From: Halobacteriales archaeon QH_8_64_26 | GTDB taxonomy: Archaea > Halobacteriota > Halobacteria > Halobacteriales > Halococcaceae | Direction: 5' to 3' | DNA length: 50,695 nucleotides | NCBI GenBank assembly: GCA_003021725.1 | Contig: PXRA01000037.1 | Span: forward strand, 1 to 50,695 | Shown: positions 16,665-25,475 of the stretch, one piece after another | Layout: every line of letters starts with the position of its first letter | How positions within the stretch are numbered: the stretch's first letter is position 1 | Position numbers and translations under genes: made by a program | Notes under the pieces: model-generated | Databases searched by the model: none | What the model was told of the DNA's origin: nothing | The model's input: only the letters and a program-made list of their open reading frames with translations

Positions 16665-17573
16665 TTAGCTGTCCTCAGTGTGGAGTCCGACTCGGAGGAA
16701 TTCGAGCGTGTGAAACCAGGCGTCGGCGTTAGCGTAACTGTTACCGGGGCGTGTTCCGCCGAGTGAGTCGGTCAGACTCTCCGTCGGTGGGCGGTAAGGA
16801 CTCGCGATACCGTGGCCTGCATCGGGATATCTCAGGTGTTCGTAGGGCCACCGGTGTTCGTGTTCCGAGAGTCGATTCGCGAGCGTCTCCGCGAACTGTG
16901 ATGAGGGCCACGTGGCGTCTTTCTCCCCGGAAACGAGCAGGACTGATCCCGAGACGTCCTCGGTGGGTAGCACCGCGCGTTCGAGTACATCAGGCGACGC
17001 TCGCTCGACGGTCCGACGAAAGCGAACGAGTGAGGACTCGTCCATGTCGTCCTCGATGCCGTCGTACGGTGGGACGAACGGAACTGGATCACCGTCTCTC
17101 GACCAGGCCGAAACGGATCCGTCAGTGGGCTCGTTTCCGGGCAAGCCGGGGAACGCGTACGCACTCAGGACGTAGGCAATGGCGACACCTACGCGGTCGT
17201 CGTGTGCAGCGAGAAGGAACTGAGCCTCCGTTCCCCGGGACCACGCGACGGTGCCGACTCGTTCAGTGGTGACCTCCCTCTGCGCTACCAGCCAGTCAAT
17301 GGCGTGACTGAAGTACTCGAGTGGCACCTCGACGAGATCCGGTGACGTCCCCGGGGCGTCGAAGTACGCGAGGTCAAGCGCCGCGTAGCCGTGGTGAGCG
17401 AGCAGACGTGCAAACCGATCGGGATAGCCTCGCTCGCCGCTCGCACCGCTACCATGGAGAACGAGCACGCCGGGTCCTGGTTCGGTTCCGAGCGGTTCGT
17501 AGAACCAGCCGGAGAGGCCGTCTCGTTCGATTTTGCGACTACTGGTGATCCCGTCAAAGGACTCTTCGTTCAT
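16665..17573 (-). CDS. Alpha/beta hydrolase, acyl-CoA thioesterase/BAAT-C type
   Basis: A 302-residue cytoplasmic serine hydrolase. The N-terminus SSRKIERDGLSGWFYEP leads into GVLVLHGSGASGE, the oxyanion loop. The nucleophile elbow is AWSRGTEAQ (Ser at about 112), where the first Gly of the usual GxSxG is Ala. The acid is probably Asp in SGEKDATWPS and the histidine is in DAGHGIASPYRPP. Together these resemble the BAAT C-terminal domain of acyl-CoA thioesterases and bile-acid acyltransferases, which in prokaryotes occurs alone as here. The real substrate is unknown. The gene is transcribed leftwards and ends near the noncoding zone after the SRP RNA. Confidence 0.85.
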   Translation of the reverse strand: MNEESFDGITSSRKIERDGLSGWFYEPLGTEPGPGVLVLHGSGASGERGYPDRFARLLAHHGYAALDLAYFDAPGTSPDLVEVPLEYFSHAIDWLVAQREVTTERVGTVAWSRGTEAQFLLAAHDDRVGVAIAYVLSAYAFPGLPGNEPTDGSVSAWSRDGDPVPFVPPYDGIEDDMDESSLVRFRRTVERASPDVLERAVLPTEDVSGSVLLVSGEKDATWPSSQFAETLANRLSEHEHRWPYEHLRYPDAGHGIASPYRPPTESLTDSLGGTRPGNSYANADAWFHTLEFLRVGLHTEDS

Positions 17574-17865
17574 ATCGAATGACTGTTCTCACGAACGAGT
17601 GGTCAATATTTCGACTGGATCGACCCAGGGCTGGTATAACGCCTTCCTCGGAGTAGCTATGAACGGACCGCAATCGCACCGTTGGGGGACGACCGGACCC
17701 TGGCAATTCCTGAGCCGAGGCGTATCGCAGACCGTTGGACTGAAGCGCGGGAACGGATCCGATCGACGCGGATAGCAGCATGGTGTCGTTCCCTGGTTCA
17801 CATAGCTTGCTACTCGCGCCGCGAACCACCCCGGTTGTAACCTTATTAGTTGGTTTCTCGGCCAC

Positions 17866-18126
17866 TTACCAGGCGTCGACCTCGCGGCCATCGTCGTACT
17901 GCAGGAAATTGAGATAGAAAGTCAAGCCACAGCCCTCCTCGTCCTCGGTGACACAGGGGATGGCGATACCGTCGGCATCTTCGTAGCCCCCGACCGGCGA
18001 GGGGTTGGCGTACTCCCACTCCCGCAGGGGGTATTTCGTGACCGACTTATCGTCGAGGTAGGCGTCGCGCTCGACGCTGTGGATCACCCCGCAGTAGGGG
18101 CACTCGTAGGTGACATTCACAGTCAC
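17866..18126 (-). CDS. Small Cys-rich, probably zinc-binding protein (86 aa)
   Basis: An 86-residue protein with CPYCG at about 9-13 and a second cysteine set, PCVTEDEEGCGL (about 58-68). The two pairs could bind one zinc. Other marks are SVERDAYLDDKSV, YPLREWEYANPSPVGGYEDADG, and an aromatic end LTFYLNFLQYDDG. I do not recognise the family. The start is a GTG at 18126 with a TTTTAG box about 27 bases upstream, so the message is probably leaderless. A second, damaged copy lies at 45388-45598 and is described there. The two copies share almost base-for-base sequence over about 190 bases. Confidence 0.8.
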   Translation of the reverse strand: MTVNVTYECPYCGVIHSVERDAYLDDKSVTKYPLREWEYANPSPVGGYEDADGIAIPCVTEDEEGCGLTFYLNFLQYDDGREVDAW

Positions 18127-18202
18127 GGTTCGATCGACGCGTCCGTCGCTAAAACGCCTTCGCCCTGCATCCTCATCGTCGTCCCTCAGAATCGGCTCCG
18201 AC

Positions 18203-19582
18203 TCAGACGAACGGCGGCGTGCCCGAGGGCTGGGAGACGACCCAGAGACTGACTGCCGTGTAGAATACCATCACCGCGGTGAGCGCGTACTGGCTCCGGA
18301 TCGCCTGGAGCCGGCCGGGAAAGAGGTCATACGCCGCGGCGTGGGCCACCCAGATCGCGAGCAGGTGGCCCCCGAGCACGCTCGCGAGCGCCAGCCCGCC
18401 GAACCAGCCCGGCAGCACCAGTTGAGGAACCGTCGCGGGCGGCGCGAGGGGACTGGTCGCGACGACCACCAGTGAGGGGAGCAGCGAGAGGAAGTAATCG
18501 AGGTAGTGCGCGAGGTGATAGCCCGCGGCGATCGCGAGCAGGGACGGAGCGAACCGCCGGGCGATCTCGCTTGCCGAACGGTACGTGCGGGCACTCGCCC
18601 GGCTTCGACGGGCGGCGAGGCGATAGACGCCGAAAAAGAGCCCGAACCCGGCTGCCAGACAGGCCGGATAGAGGAGCCCTGAGGGGATGCCGAGGGAGAC
18701 GACGCCGCGTGCGAAGGTCTCCCAGGCGGGCGTGAGCACCAGTCCGTCGAAGGTCGTCCCCCACAGCAGGGCGATCACGAACCCGATTTCGTCCCACCCG
18801 TCGACCAGTCGCGTCTCGGTGAGCGCGCTTCCGGGCAGTCGCACCCGGAGTCGGCCACTCTCGGTCGTGAGCGGGGCGACCCGGCCGTAGCACCGAAAGA
18901 CTCGTGCGATCGGGTCCGCCCGCCGGAACCAGACCTCCGAACCGTAGACGACCGCTCCGGGGAGCGTACCGATCGAGTAGAGAACGATCAAGGTCGCGAG
19001 CGCTCGCGGATCGGTCGCAATGGGACTAACGATCTCGATCCAGATCAACCCGAGAAGAGCGGCGACGCTCGGCCAGGCTCCCAGTCGATCGGGATACGCA
19101 CGACCAACGGCGGGAAGCGAGCGAGCGAGGGTTCGCCAGGGGTTGAGTACGGGCCAGGCGTTCCCCAGGAGATAACTCGACATCGTGAACCCGGCCCACC
19201 AGCCGACCCAGACCAGTAGGATGGCGAGATTGCCCTGCGGGGAGGGCGGGCCGAGAAAGCCCACGACGATCGCGAGGCAGAGTCCGAAAACGCCGATCGC
19301 TCGCCCGGCAGCGAGGACACTCGTCCGTGCTGGGAGGGCGAGCCGACGGTGCCAGCTATGGACCGATCCGATGAACGTTCGGTCGGTCACGAAACTCGCG
19401 AGCAGAAACGAGGCCCCGACGGCACCGCCGCCGGTAAGGAGGAACAGCCACGTCGGGATCGTAAGCGATTCCTGGGAGGTGCTCAGGCTCCCCGCGTGGG
19501 CGGCCGCCGGGATCGCGAGCGTCGCGACGCCGGAGAGCGCGAGTGCCCCGGCGACGGAGCCGATGAGTGCCGTCCGCTTCAT
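18203..19582 (-). CDS. Polytopic membrane protein with His motifs, paralogue 1a
   Basis: About 459 residues from the ATG at 19582 (MKRTALIGSV). A signal peptide ends in PAAA, and His is the next residue (AAA|HAGSLS). About 10-12 membrane helices follow. Fixed points shared with the gene at 26910 are NPWRTL (SPWRTL there), YHLAH (YELAH there), GHLLAIWVAH (GHVIAVVAAH there) and a final SLWVVSQP (SLWIVSRP). Histidines inside helices suggest metal or heme binding. No known transporter motif is present, and I do not recognise the family. It is transcribed divergently from the membrane protein at 19791, so the two may share a control region. It forms the left end of the proposed metal cluster. Confidence 0.75.
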   Translation of the reverse strand: MKRTALIGSVAGALALSGVATLAIPAAAHAGSLSTSQESLTIPTWLFLLTGGGAVGASFLLASFVTDRTFIGSVHSWHRRLALPARTSVLAAGRAIGVFGLCLAIVVGFLGPPSPQGNLAILLVWVGWWAGFTMSSYLLGNAWPVLNPWRTLARSLPAVGRAYPDRLGAWPSVAALLGLIWIEIVSPIATDPRALATLIVLYSIGTLPGAVVYGSEVWFRRADPIARVFRCYGRVAPLTTESGRLRVRLPGSALTETRLVDGWDEIGFVIALLWGTTFDGLVLTPAWETFARGVVSLGIPSGLLYPACLAAGFGLFFGVYRLAARRSRASARTYRSASEIARRFAPSLLAIAAGYHLAHYLDYFLSLLPSLVVVATSPLAPPATVPQLVLPGWFGGLALASVLGGHLLAIWVAHAAAYDLFPGRLQAIRSQYALTAVMVFYTAVSLWVVSQPSGTPPFV

Positions 19583-19790
19583 ACCCACACCTTCCGTGCC
19601 CCGCACACTACACTGGTCCGGTCTCCGGACGGCCGTCCCCGTTCCGACCCGGTTCGATCGGCGAGCACGACTCGACCGGCTTCTCTCGGTTCCGGTCCGT
19701 GCTCTCGCCGATAGCCGTCGTGCGTTGACGGTCGCACCCCTCGATACAGTAGGGGTCAGGTAGAAGTAACTCGCTACCCACTACAGGACA

Positions 19791-20990
19791 ATGGCTCCGG
19801 AACGACGGCGATCGACGAACAGGGGCGATCGCGGGGCACTCCCGTCTCCGGGGTTCGCGTGGCCGACGTTCGGAATCTCAGTTCTTCTCTTCGCTCTGCT
19901 CGCGGTTACAGGGGTCCCGACCGCTTCCGCACACGGCGGGACCGGGGCCCTCGGCCTCTCCCAGTGGCACGGAATCCTCGTCGCTGCCGCCGGAGTCGTG
20001 CTCCTCGGGGGAGCCGTCGTCTGCAAGCGAACCTATCGACTGTCGCCGACGACGGCGCTCTATGGCGTCTTTCTCGGACTCGTCGTTACCACCCTCGGGA
20101 CGATCGTTTTCGAGGGGCTCAGCCCCGATCCGGTTTACGCCGCGAGTTCGATGCCGTTCGAGCGTTCGCTCTACCCGCTGCTCTCCCTGTCGGTCGGTCT
20201 CCTGGTCACGGTAGGGAGTCTCGCCATCGGGTGGCTCCGATGGCCGACCCGCCCTCGCTATGCGATCCTCGGGACCGTGATGGGGCTCTGGATCGCCTAC
20301 CCGGCTCTCGTTCCCGCGAGCCACTCCCATCCGCTCGGGTACGCGCTCGTGTTGGGAACTCCTGTCCTCGTTGGCTACGTCCTCCGGAGGGACGCCTGGA
20401 GTGTACTGCACACCGTACTGGGCGACCCGGCCGCCCGTCGGTTCGGCATCGGCGTCGGCCTCCTCGTCGGGCTCTTTTTCCTCTCGGTCAGTGGCTATAT
20501 CTCCTTTTTCTGGGAGGAGGGCGCACCGGAGGAGACGACGGTCGCCGTTCTCCCGGTCATCTATCAGCTCGTGGCGTGGCCGACGCTCGAAGTCGCGCTT
20601 CCGGCGGTACCGCTGTTCCTCGCGGTGTCGGTCGGTGTCGTTAGCGTCGTCGGACTGTTGAGCGTCTTGGTCGGACTGAACGCCGCGCTCGTCGCGCGTC
20701 AGTGGCGCATCGAGGAGCAGGCCGGCATGGCGGGGAGTACTGCCGGGACGGCGACGATCGTCGGCTCGTGTACCTGTGGCTGCTGTGGGCCGCTCGTCGC
20801 CAAAATCGCGGTGCTGGCGGCTGGCCCCTCCATCGCGGCACCGCTGTACTGGGTGTTCGTCGATTCGGCCTCCCCGCTCGGTTCGCTCTTCGTTATCGGC
20901 AGTATCGTTCTCTTCACTGCGAGCCTCGTCTATTCGGTCGGAGCGACACGGGATCCCGGTCGGTCGACGGCCGTCGTTCCGGCCGACTGA
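19791..20990 (+). CDS. Polytopic membrane protein with CTCGCCGP motif, paralogue 2a
   Basis: A 399-residue membrane protein. A signal-like first helix ends in TASA, followed by His (H48, SA|HGGTG). QWH at 58-60 follows, then about nine helices. WPTRPRYAILG at 151-161, SHSHPLGY at 177-184 and GYVLRRDAW at 195-203 are shared with the gene at 22328. Near the C-terminus C327-T-C-G-C331-C332-G-P forms a thiol-rich site at the head of a helix. The Cys-Cys-Gly-Pro arrangement resembles the TM1 site of MerT-like mercury transporters, but the rest of the protein is unrelated. I infer a copper, iron or other soft-metal role. It is read away from the gene at 18203. Confidence 0.75.
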   Translation: MAPERRRSTNRGDRGALPSPGFAWPTFGISVLLFALLAVTGVPTASAHGGTGALGLSQWHGILVAAAGVVLLGGAVVCKRTYRLSPTTALYGVFLGLVVTTLGTIVFEGLSPDPVYAASSMPFERSLYPLLSLSVGLLVTVGSLAIGWLRWPTRPRYAILGTVMGLWIAYPALVPASHSHPLGYALVLGTPVLVGYVLRRDAWSVLHTVLGDPAARRFGIGVGLLVGLFFLSVSGYISFFWEEGAPEETTVAVLPVIYQLVAWPTLEVALPAVPLFLAVSVGVVSVVGLLSVLVGLNAALVARQWRIEEQAGMAGSTAGTATIVGSCTCGCCGPLVAKIAVLAAGPSIAAPLYWVFVDSASPLGSLFVIGSIVLFTASLVYSVGATRDPGRSTAVVPAD

Positions 20991-21076
20991 ACCGTGGGAC
21001 AGGCAACTCGGCGAAGCGGGCTTCGCGACGCGCGCATCGGTCGGTGCGGTGGGTTCGGGAACCGGGAAGCCGACGG

Positions 21077-22225
21077 TCAGGGCATCCTAAAGCTTACCCT
21101 GCCCACCCCGTCGAGGAAAGCGGTCTCGTAGCCCTCATGGCGCGCGACCTGTGGCGGGGTATCGACTGCGAGCGCGAACTCATCGCCCGAGCGGACGCCA
21201 TCGAGGACGGTACCGTAGTGATAGCCGAGATCGGGATCGAGCGTGCGGACGAGCTCGCCCTCGAACCTCGTCTCGCTACCGCGCTGCTGGGTTCCCGAGA
21301 GCGCCATCGACGGGATCACGAGCCGGTTGTAAGGGGTGCGCGCGGATATCGCGAGATAGGGACCTGACTCCTCGATTCCCTTCGGTGGCCCGTCCAGTAC
21401 CGTCGCGAGGAGCTTCGCGTCCCCGGTCGTCGCCTCGCCGAGAACGCGGCCGGGAAGTTCGCTCCGTGTCGGCGCGTAGGAGTGGGGGAGCATGGGCATG
21501 TCCATCGGTTCGATTGCCCCCTTCGTTCCGGCTTTCTCTTCGAGCACGCGGAAGTCGATCTCCTCTAATTTCGACTTGCGGTACTCGAAGTCGATTTCGG
21601 CGGAGCGCGGCTCGGAGAACAATCCCCGAAAGGCACCCGTTCGACGAGTACTCATCGCGCCGACGCTCAGCGTCGCGGTATACCTACCTTCCTCGGGCAA
21701 CTCGAAGTTCGCGCCGTAGTGAAAGCCCATCCCCTGGGAGAGCATCGGGTAGATGACCTCCTGGGAGACGAGCTCGTCGTCCCGGGTGATCTCGACGGAC
21801 AGACCGGTGTCGGGGAGCACCGTACCGGTAGCCGGGTTCCAGACGCTCGCCATGAGATGGAGCGAATCGGCCTCCTGCAGGGCGGTCTTCGAGCGCTCGC
21901 TGCCGGTGACGGTCCAGAAGCGATGGGGGTAGCTGTACATCAGCGCGAAGGCGTACTCGCCGGCAGCGTCCACCCCACCGGTGCCGTTCGTCCCGCTCGC
22001 GTCGCTCGATCCGGCCGGGGAACCGCTCCCTCCGGTCCCGCTCGTGCCGGCCATCTCCATGCCCTCGACGTGGGAGGGGTAGTAGACGGCGTCCGGGCGA
22101 TTCTCGGGCACCGGCGGGTTCCGCGTCGCGCTCGATCGGAACTCGAAGAAGTCCGTGCCCGTACAGCCGGCGAGGGCGACCGAGCCGGCCACAGTCGCTG
22201 CTCGGAGGAACGTGCGCCGTCGCAT
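21077..22225 (-). CDS. P19/Tp34-like metal-binding lipoprotein
   Basis: A 382-residue exported lipoprotein. RRRTFLR starts a twin-arginine signal and the lipobox LAGC puts the lipid on C21. After a Gly/Ser/Thr linker the domain at about 90-215 matches the P19/Tp34/FetP iron-transport family: YPMLSQGMGFHYGANFELP at about 159-177 contains the Met and His pair that bind copper in P19, and GRYTATLSVG follows. A second part (about 220-382) carries MDMPMLPHSY (M241, M243, M245, H248) and YHYGTVLDG (H336), possibly a second metal domain. Known P19 proteins bind Cu(II) and aid iron uptake. No FTR1 permease gene is in the window, which makes the neighbouring membrane proteins candidates for that role. 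Confidence 0.82.
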   Translation of the reverse strand: MRRRTFLRAATVAGSVALAGCTGTDFFEFRSSATRNPPVPENRPDAVYYPSHVEGMEMAGTSGTGGSGSPAGSSDASGTNGTGGVDAAGEYAFALMYSYPHRFWTVTGSERSKTALQEADSLHLMASVWNPATGTVLPDTGLSVEITRDDELVSQEVIYPMLSQGMGFHYGANFELPEEGRYTATLSVGAMSTRRTGAFRGLFSEPRSAEIDFEYRKSKLEEIDFRVLEEKAGTKGAIEPMDMPMLPHSYAPTRSELPGRVLGEATTGDAKLLATVLDGPPKGIEESGPYLAISARTPYNRLVIPSMALSGTQQRGSETRFEGELVRTLDPDLGYHYGTVLDGVRSGDEFALAVDTPPQVARHEGYETAFLDGVGRVSFRMP

Positions 22226-22327
22226 CGTCCCCGATCGTCGTCGGAGCGGAAAGGCGATTCTGGTACGATGCTCGAACCGTCCGGCCGGTACGACGGATAA
22301 ATGAGGCTCGAAACCGAATCTTCACTG

Positions 22328-23557
22328 ATGGTAGTCCCCGAAGCATCGAGCGAGCGAGTGCGGGCCGGACACGTCACGGCAGTTCTCGCGGCCGTTCTCG
22401 GAGCCCTCCTCGCGGTGCCGACCGCAGCCGCACACGCCGGCGGGACGGACGTCTACCTCGGCGGCGTTCATCTCGCCCAGTGGCACGCACTCCTCCCGCT
22501 CGGCCTCGGGATCGGAATCGTCCTCGCGAGCGCATACCTCCCTCGGGTTCTGCGACCGGCGTCCTCGAAGTACGCTCTCTATGGCGTGTTCGCGGGTCTG
22601 GCGATCGCAGTCCTCGGCGCGATCGGCCTCGTTCAACTCTCGCCAGTCGAGTGGTACGCTACGGACCCGGTGATCCCGCGGGCGATCCACGACCCGCTCA
22701 TGCTCGTCGTCGGACTGGCGATCGCGGTCGCGAGCCTGCTGGGCGGTCGCTACCGATGGCCGACTCGCCCACGCTACGCCGGGCTCGGTATCCTGCTGGG
22801 GGCCTGGGTCGCCTACCCCGGGCTCATGGCCGGCTTCGGCGTCGACTCGCTCACCCATCCCCTCGGCTACTCGATCGTCCTGAGCCTCCCTATAGCGCTC
22901 GGGTACGTCCTCTGGCGCGACGCTCGGAGCCTGCTCGCAGGGTTGTGGGCCGACCGGCTGGCCCGACGGTTCGGCCTCGGCGTCGGCGCGCTGGGCGTGG
23001 TCTTTTTCCTGTTCTCGACGGGGATGCTCACGATCATCCCCGATGAGGGAACCGGGGTCTCCCTGGCCGAGCGGATCGTCGCGACCCTGCCCGTCGCCAG
23101 CCCGCTGGTGACGTGGCCGGCAATCGAGTTCTGGCTGCCCAGTTTACCGCTCGGCGGTATGTTCTCGGTCGGGATGGTGCTCTTGCTCGGCGTCTTCGGC
23201 GGGCTCATCGGGCTGAACGCGGCGCTGGTCGCTTACCAGTGGCAGGGCAGGGAGAGGACCAGCCGCTCGGGCTCGGGATCAGGTACCACTGCGGGAACGG
23301 TCGGGGTCGCCGCGCCCCAGGCCTGCTGTTGTTGTGGGCCGCTGCTCTCCCAGGTCGCGATCGTCGCGCTCGGACCGTCGGCCGCGGCCCCGATCTACCT
23401 GCTCTTTGCCGATCCGTCCTCCTCGATCGGTTCGTTGTTCCTCGTCGCCAGCGTGGCGATCCTGACCGGAACCCTCGTCCGAGCCGCCCGGTCGGCGCCG
23501 CGTCGTGAGTCGCGCTCGGTCGAACGAACGCGACCGCTCGACGCCTCGGGCCCGTAA
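22328..23557 (+). CDS. Polytopic membrane protein with ACCCCGP motif, paralogue 2b
   Basis: About 409 residues, a paralogue of the protein at 19791. The signal-like helix ends in TAAA, followed by His (H36, A|HAGGTD). H48 and QWH at 51-53 follow, then RWPTRPRYAGLG, THPLGYSIVL and GYVLWRDA. Four cysteines in a row, C333-C336, then G-P, sit at the start of the last helix pair. I prefer the ATG at 22328 (MVVPEASSE) because GATAAA lies about 31 bases upstream; the ATG at 22301 would overlap that box. The gene is divergent from the P19-like lipoprotein, so it and the lipoprotein may share a promoter region of about 100 bases. Confidence 0.76.
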   Translation: MVVPEASSERVRAGHVTAVLAAVLGALLAVPTAAAHAGGTDVYLGGVHLAQWHALLPLGLGIGIVLASAYLPRVLRPASSKYALYGVFAGLAIAVLGAIGLVQLSPVEWYATDPVIPRAIHDPLMLVVGLAIAVASLLGGRYRWPTRPRYAGLGILLGAWVAYPGLMAGFGVDSLTHPLGYSIVLSLPIALGYVLWRDARSLLAGLWADRLARRFGLGVGALGVVFFLFSTGMLTIIPDEGTGVSLAERIVATLPVASPLVTWPAIEFWLPSLPLGGMFSVGMVLLLGVFGGLIGLNAALVAYQWQGRERTSRSGSGSGTTAGTVGVAAPQACCCCGPLLSQVAIVALGPSAAAPIYLLFADPSSSIGSLFLVASVAILTGTLVRAARSAPRRESRSVERTRPLDASGP

Positions 23558-23744
23558 GTTCCGTCTTCTTCCTGTTCGGTGGATCGCTCATCGCCGAGCG
23601 CGGCCTCGAGTCCACACCATCGATACCCCCGCTTCGAGGAGACGTTTCTCTCAGGCGGTCGATCGGTGACTGCCCCTCGATTTCGCTACGACGTTCGACG
23701 ATCGTGACAGAATCACTATACTATCGTGCAGCGACCGTTCTCCC

Positions 23745-24368
23745 GTGGCAAGCGTGCCAGGGAAACGACGACCGACGCTCGACAGCAGTGTATCGGCGTT
23801 CGACAACCTCGACCGGCGACGATTCCTCAAAGGAACGGCCGGCGCAGCCGCGACAGCAGCCGCCATCCCCGCGCTCAGCGGTCTCGCGGCGGCGCACTTC
23901 CCGTCCGAACTCGCTATCGACGTACAGCCCGAAAACGAGGACAACGTCGTCGATCTCGACGCGGACGACACCGTTCCGGTCGCGGTACTACCCTCGGAGT
24001 TCCTCAGTGAGGGGGAGCGCCGGACGTTCGACCCGACGGAACGGGAGAGACGATACCGCCTCGGCCCATGGAGCGCCAGCGAGGACGGCGGGGGTGCCCG
24101 TCCCGTCGACGACGGGGAAATCGCGAGCATGGAGGTCGGTCACGGCGAGGCCGCGAAGAAACGGGATGGCCTCCTGCTGGAGTTCCCGGTCGGGGAGACG
24201 GAACTCGACAGCACGGACGACGTCGCCTGGCTCTTCTGGGACCGAGACGAATCCAGGGAACACGGGCTCACCGGCTTCAATGCCGTGACAATCCTTGGCG
24301 GGGAGCCATCCGGCCGGGATCTCGCCGCTCTCCTCCGAGAACTGATCGTGACGCTGATCGGCCGGTAG
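23745..24368 (+). CDS. TAT-exported protein with VPVAVL-type domain, His at the mature start
   Basis: A 207-residue secreted protein. Twin-arginine RRRFLKGTAGAAAT at about 27-40 leads a signal that ends LSGLAAA, with His next (AAA|HFPSELAIDV). The mature part reads as a beta-rich domain: AIDVQPENEDNVVDLD, TVPVAVLPSEF, RYRLGPW, LLLEFPVGETEL and GFNAVTILGG. The IDVxPxxxxN...VPVAVL pattern is known to me from repeated extracellular domains of haloarchaeal and other proteins of unknown binding. There is no lipobox, so it is probably released or held by partners. It follows the CCCCGP membrane protein on the same strand with about 190 bases between them, and converges on the regulator. Confidence 0.75.
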   Translation: MASVPGKRRPTLDSSVSAFDNLDRRRFLKGTAGAAATAAAIPALSGLAAAHFPSELAIDVQPENEDNVVDLDADDTVPVAVLPSEFLSEGERRTFDPTERERRYRLGPWSASEDGGGARPVDDGEIASMEVGHGEAAKKRDGLLLEFPVGETELDSTDDVAWLFWDRDESREHGLTGFNAVTILGGEPSGRDLAALLRELIVTLIGR

Positions 24369-24392
24369 GCTCCAACGGAGCAGTTCGAGCGA

Positions 24393-24923
24393 TTATTCGT
24401 CCCCGTCCGCAGCGTTGCCTAGAAGCCGGTCCGTCAGGCGGACGAACCGATCGGCCATCCGATCGGCGGTCGAGGGATCGATCTCGCCCAGCAGTCGTCT
24501 CGTCTCTGACGGGTCGGTGAGGACGAGCCGGACGCGACCCCGCTCGTCGTACTGTTTTTCGAGTAGCCCCTGCTCGACGAGGCGGTCGAGCTGCCACTCG
24601 AGGGTGCTGCGGGCGATATCGAGGCGGTCCGCGAGGGCTCCCGGTCGTTTCGACCCGTCGTCGAGAAGCGCCAGAAGCACGTCGCGTGCCGTTTCGCGGC
24701 GGAGGAGGGCGAGGGCACGCCGTTCCCGATCGTCGTACTCGGGCGGGTAGTAGTGGGTCTTCCCGTAGAGCCGTTCCTGGCGGACTACCCCGTCCGCGCG
24801 GAGCCGCCGGAGGTGGTATTGGACCTGGCCCGGAGCCAGTCCCGACTGCTCGACGAGTCCGTTGAAATGAACCCCTGGCGTGGCCGAGACGTGCTTCGCG
24901 AGGCGGGTGCGTGTGTCAGTCAT
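24393..24923 (-). CDS. Two-domain winged-helix regulator
   Basis: About 176 residues from the ATG at 24923. Residues 1-65 form a first winged helix (HFNGLVEQSGLAPGQVQYHL, with the wing GKTHYYPPEY). Residues about 80-150 form a second (RPGALADRLDIARSTLEWQL, with the wing YDERGRVRLVLTDP). This layout is common for haloarchaeal regulators of the ArsR/MarR-like superclass. No metal-sensing cysteines are present, so any metal signal must come from elsewhere. It overlaps the membrane gene at 24920 by four bases (ATGA), so the two are made together. It is the only DNA-binding protein in the 18-30 kb cluster and is the natural candidate to control it. The frame extends upstream but antisense-like, and is not used. 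Confidence 0.88.
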   Translation of the reverse strand: MTDTRTRLAKHVSATPGVHFNGLVEQSGLAPGQVQYHLRRLRADGVVRQERLYGKTHYYPPEYDDRERRALALLRRETARDVLLALLDDGSKRPGALADRLDIARSTLEWQLDRLVEQGLLEKQYDERGRVRLVLTDPSETRRLLGEIDPSTADRMADRFVRLTDRLLGNAADGDE

Positions 24924-25297
24924 TCGAGTCCCTCCGTGTCCGGTCCTCGTTTCGTCGGTGCCGTGCGCGCGTCGTAGATCGCGGCGACAAGCAAAGCGGC
25001 GATGGCGAAATCCATCCCGTGTTCGAGCAGGTGGTGCTGTGTGATCGGTACGAACTGCAGCATCCACAGCCCGCCGAGAAACGCTTTGAGCCCCAGGGCG
25101 ACCAAGGCAAGCGTAATCAGTAGATACGAGCGCGAGCGACGACGCGAGAAGGCGACCGCCCCCAATCCGGCGAGCGCCGCCGAGGCGAGCCCGCCGAACA
25201 CGAGCAACGGAACGAACGCCACCTCCGAGCCCGAGAGGCCGACCCCGGCGGTAGCGTGCAGCGGGAGCGAAGCGGACGATACTATCGGAGCGGTCAC
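24920..25297 (-). CDS. Small membrane protein with a His-rich helix, coupled to the regulator (recalled as DUF7471)
   Basis: A 125-residue protein with about four helices (roughly 25-45, 55-72, 76-92 and 96-112). Between and inside them lies QFVPITQHHLLEHGMDFAI, a helix start with three His and a Met that could bind metal or heme. The tail after DARTAPTKRG is charged. The gene comes first and its stop overlaps the regulator start by four bases. I recall this kind of partner beside two-winged-helix regulators in haloarchaea and suggest a sensor or signal relay, but that is inference. No signal peptide cleavage is apparent. Confidence 0.7.
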   Translation of the reverse strand: MTAPIVSSASLPLHATAGVGLSGSEVAFVPLLVFGGLASAALAGLGAVAFSRRRSRSYLLITLALVALGLKAFLGGLWMLQFVPITQHHLLEHGMDFAIAALLVAAIYDARTAPTKRGPDTEGLE

Positions 25298-25475
25298 TCA
25301 GCGCTCACCTCGGGGCTGCCAGGGCATCGCCGTCCGATTGCTGGGGTGTCCGGTCACGATCGGCCGTCCCTCTCCCATCAGTGTCCGGTGTGGATGGGCG
25401 TCGTGGTACGACCGTCGAACCGACGCGTTCACGCACGAACAGGAGCCCGACGGGGCGACCGTTTCGGTCGCCATC

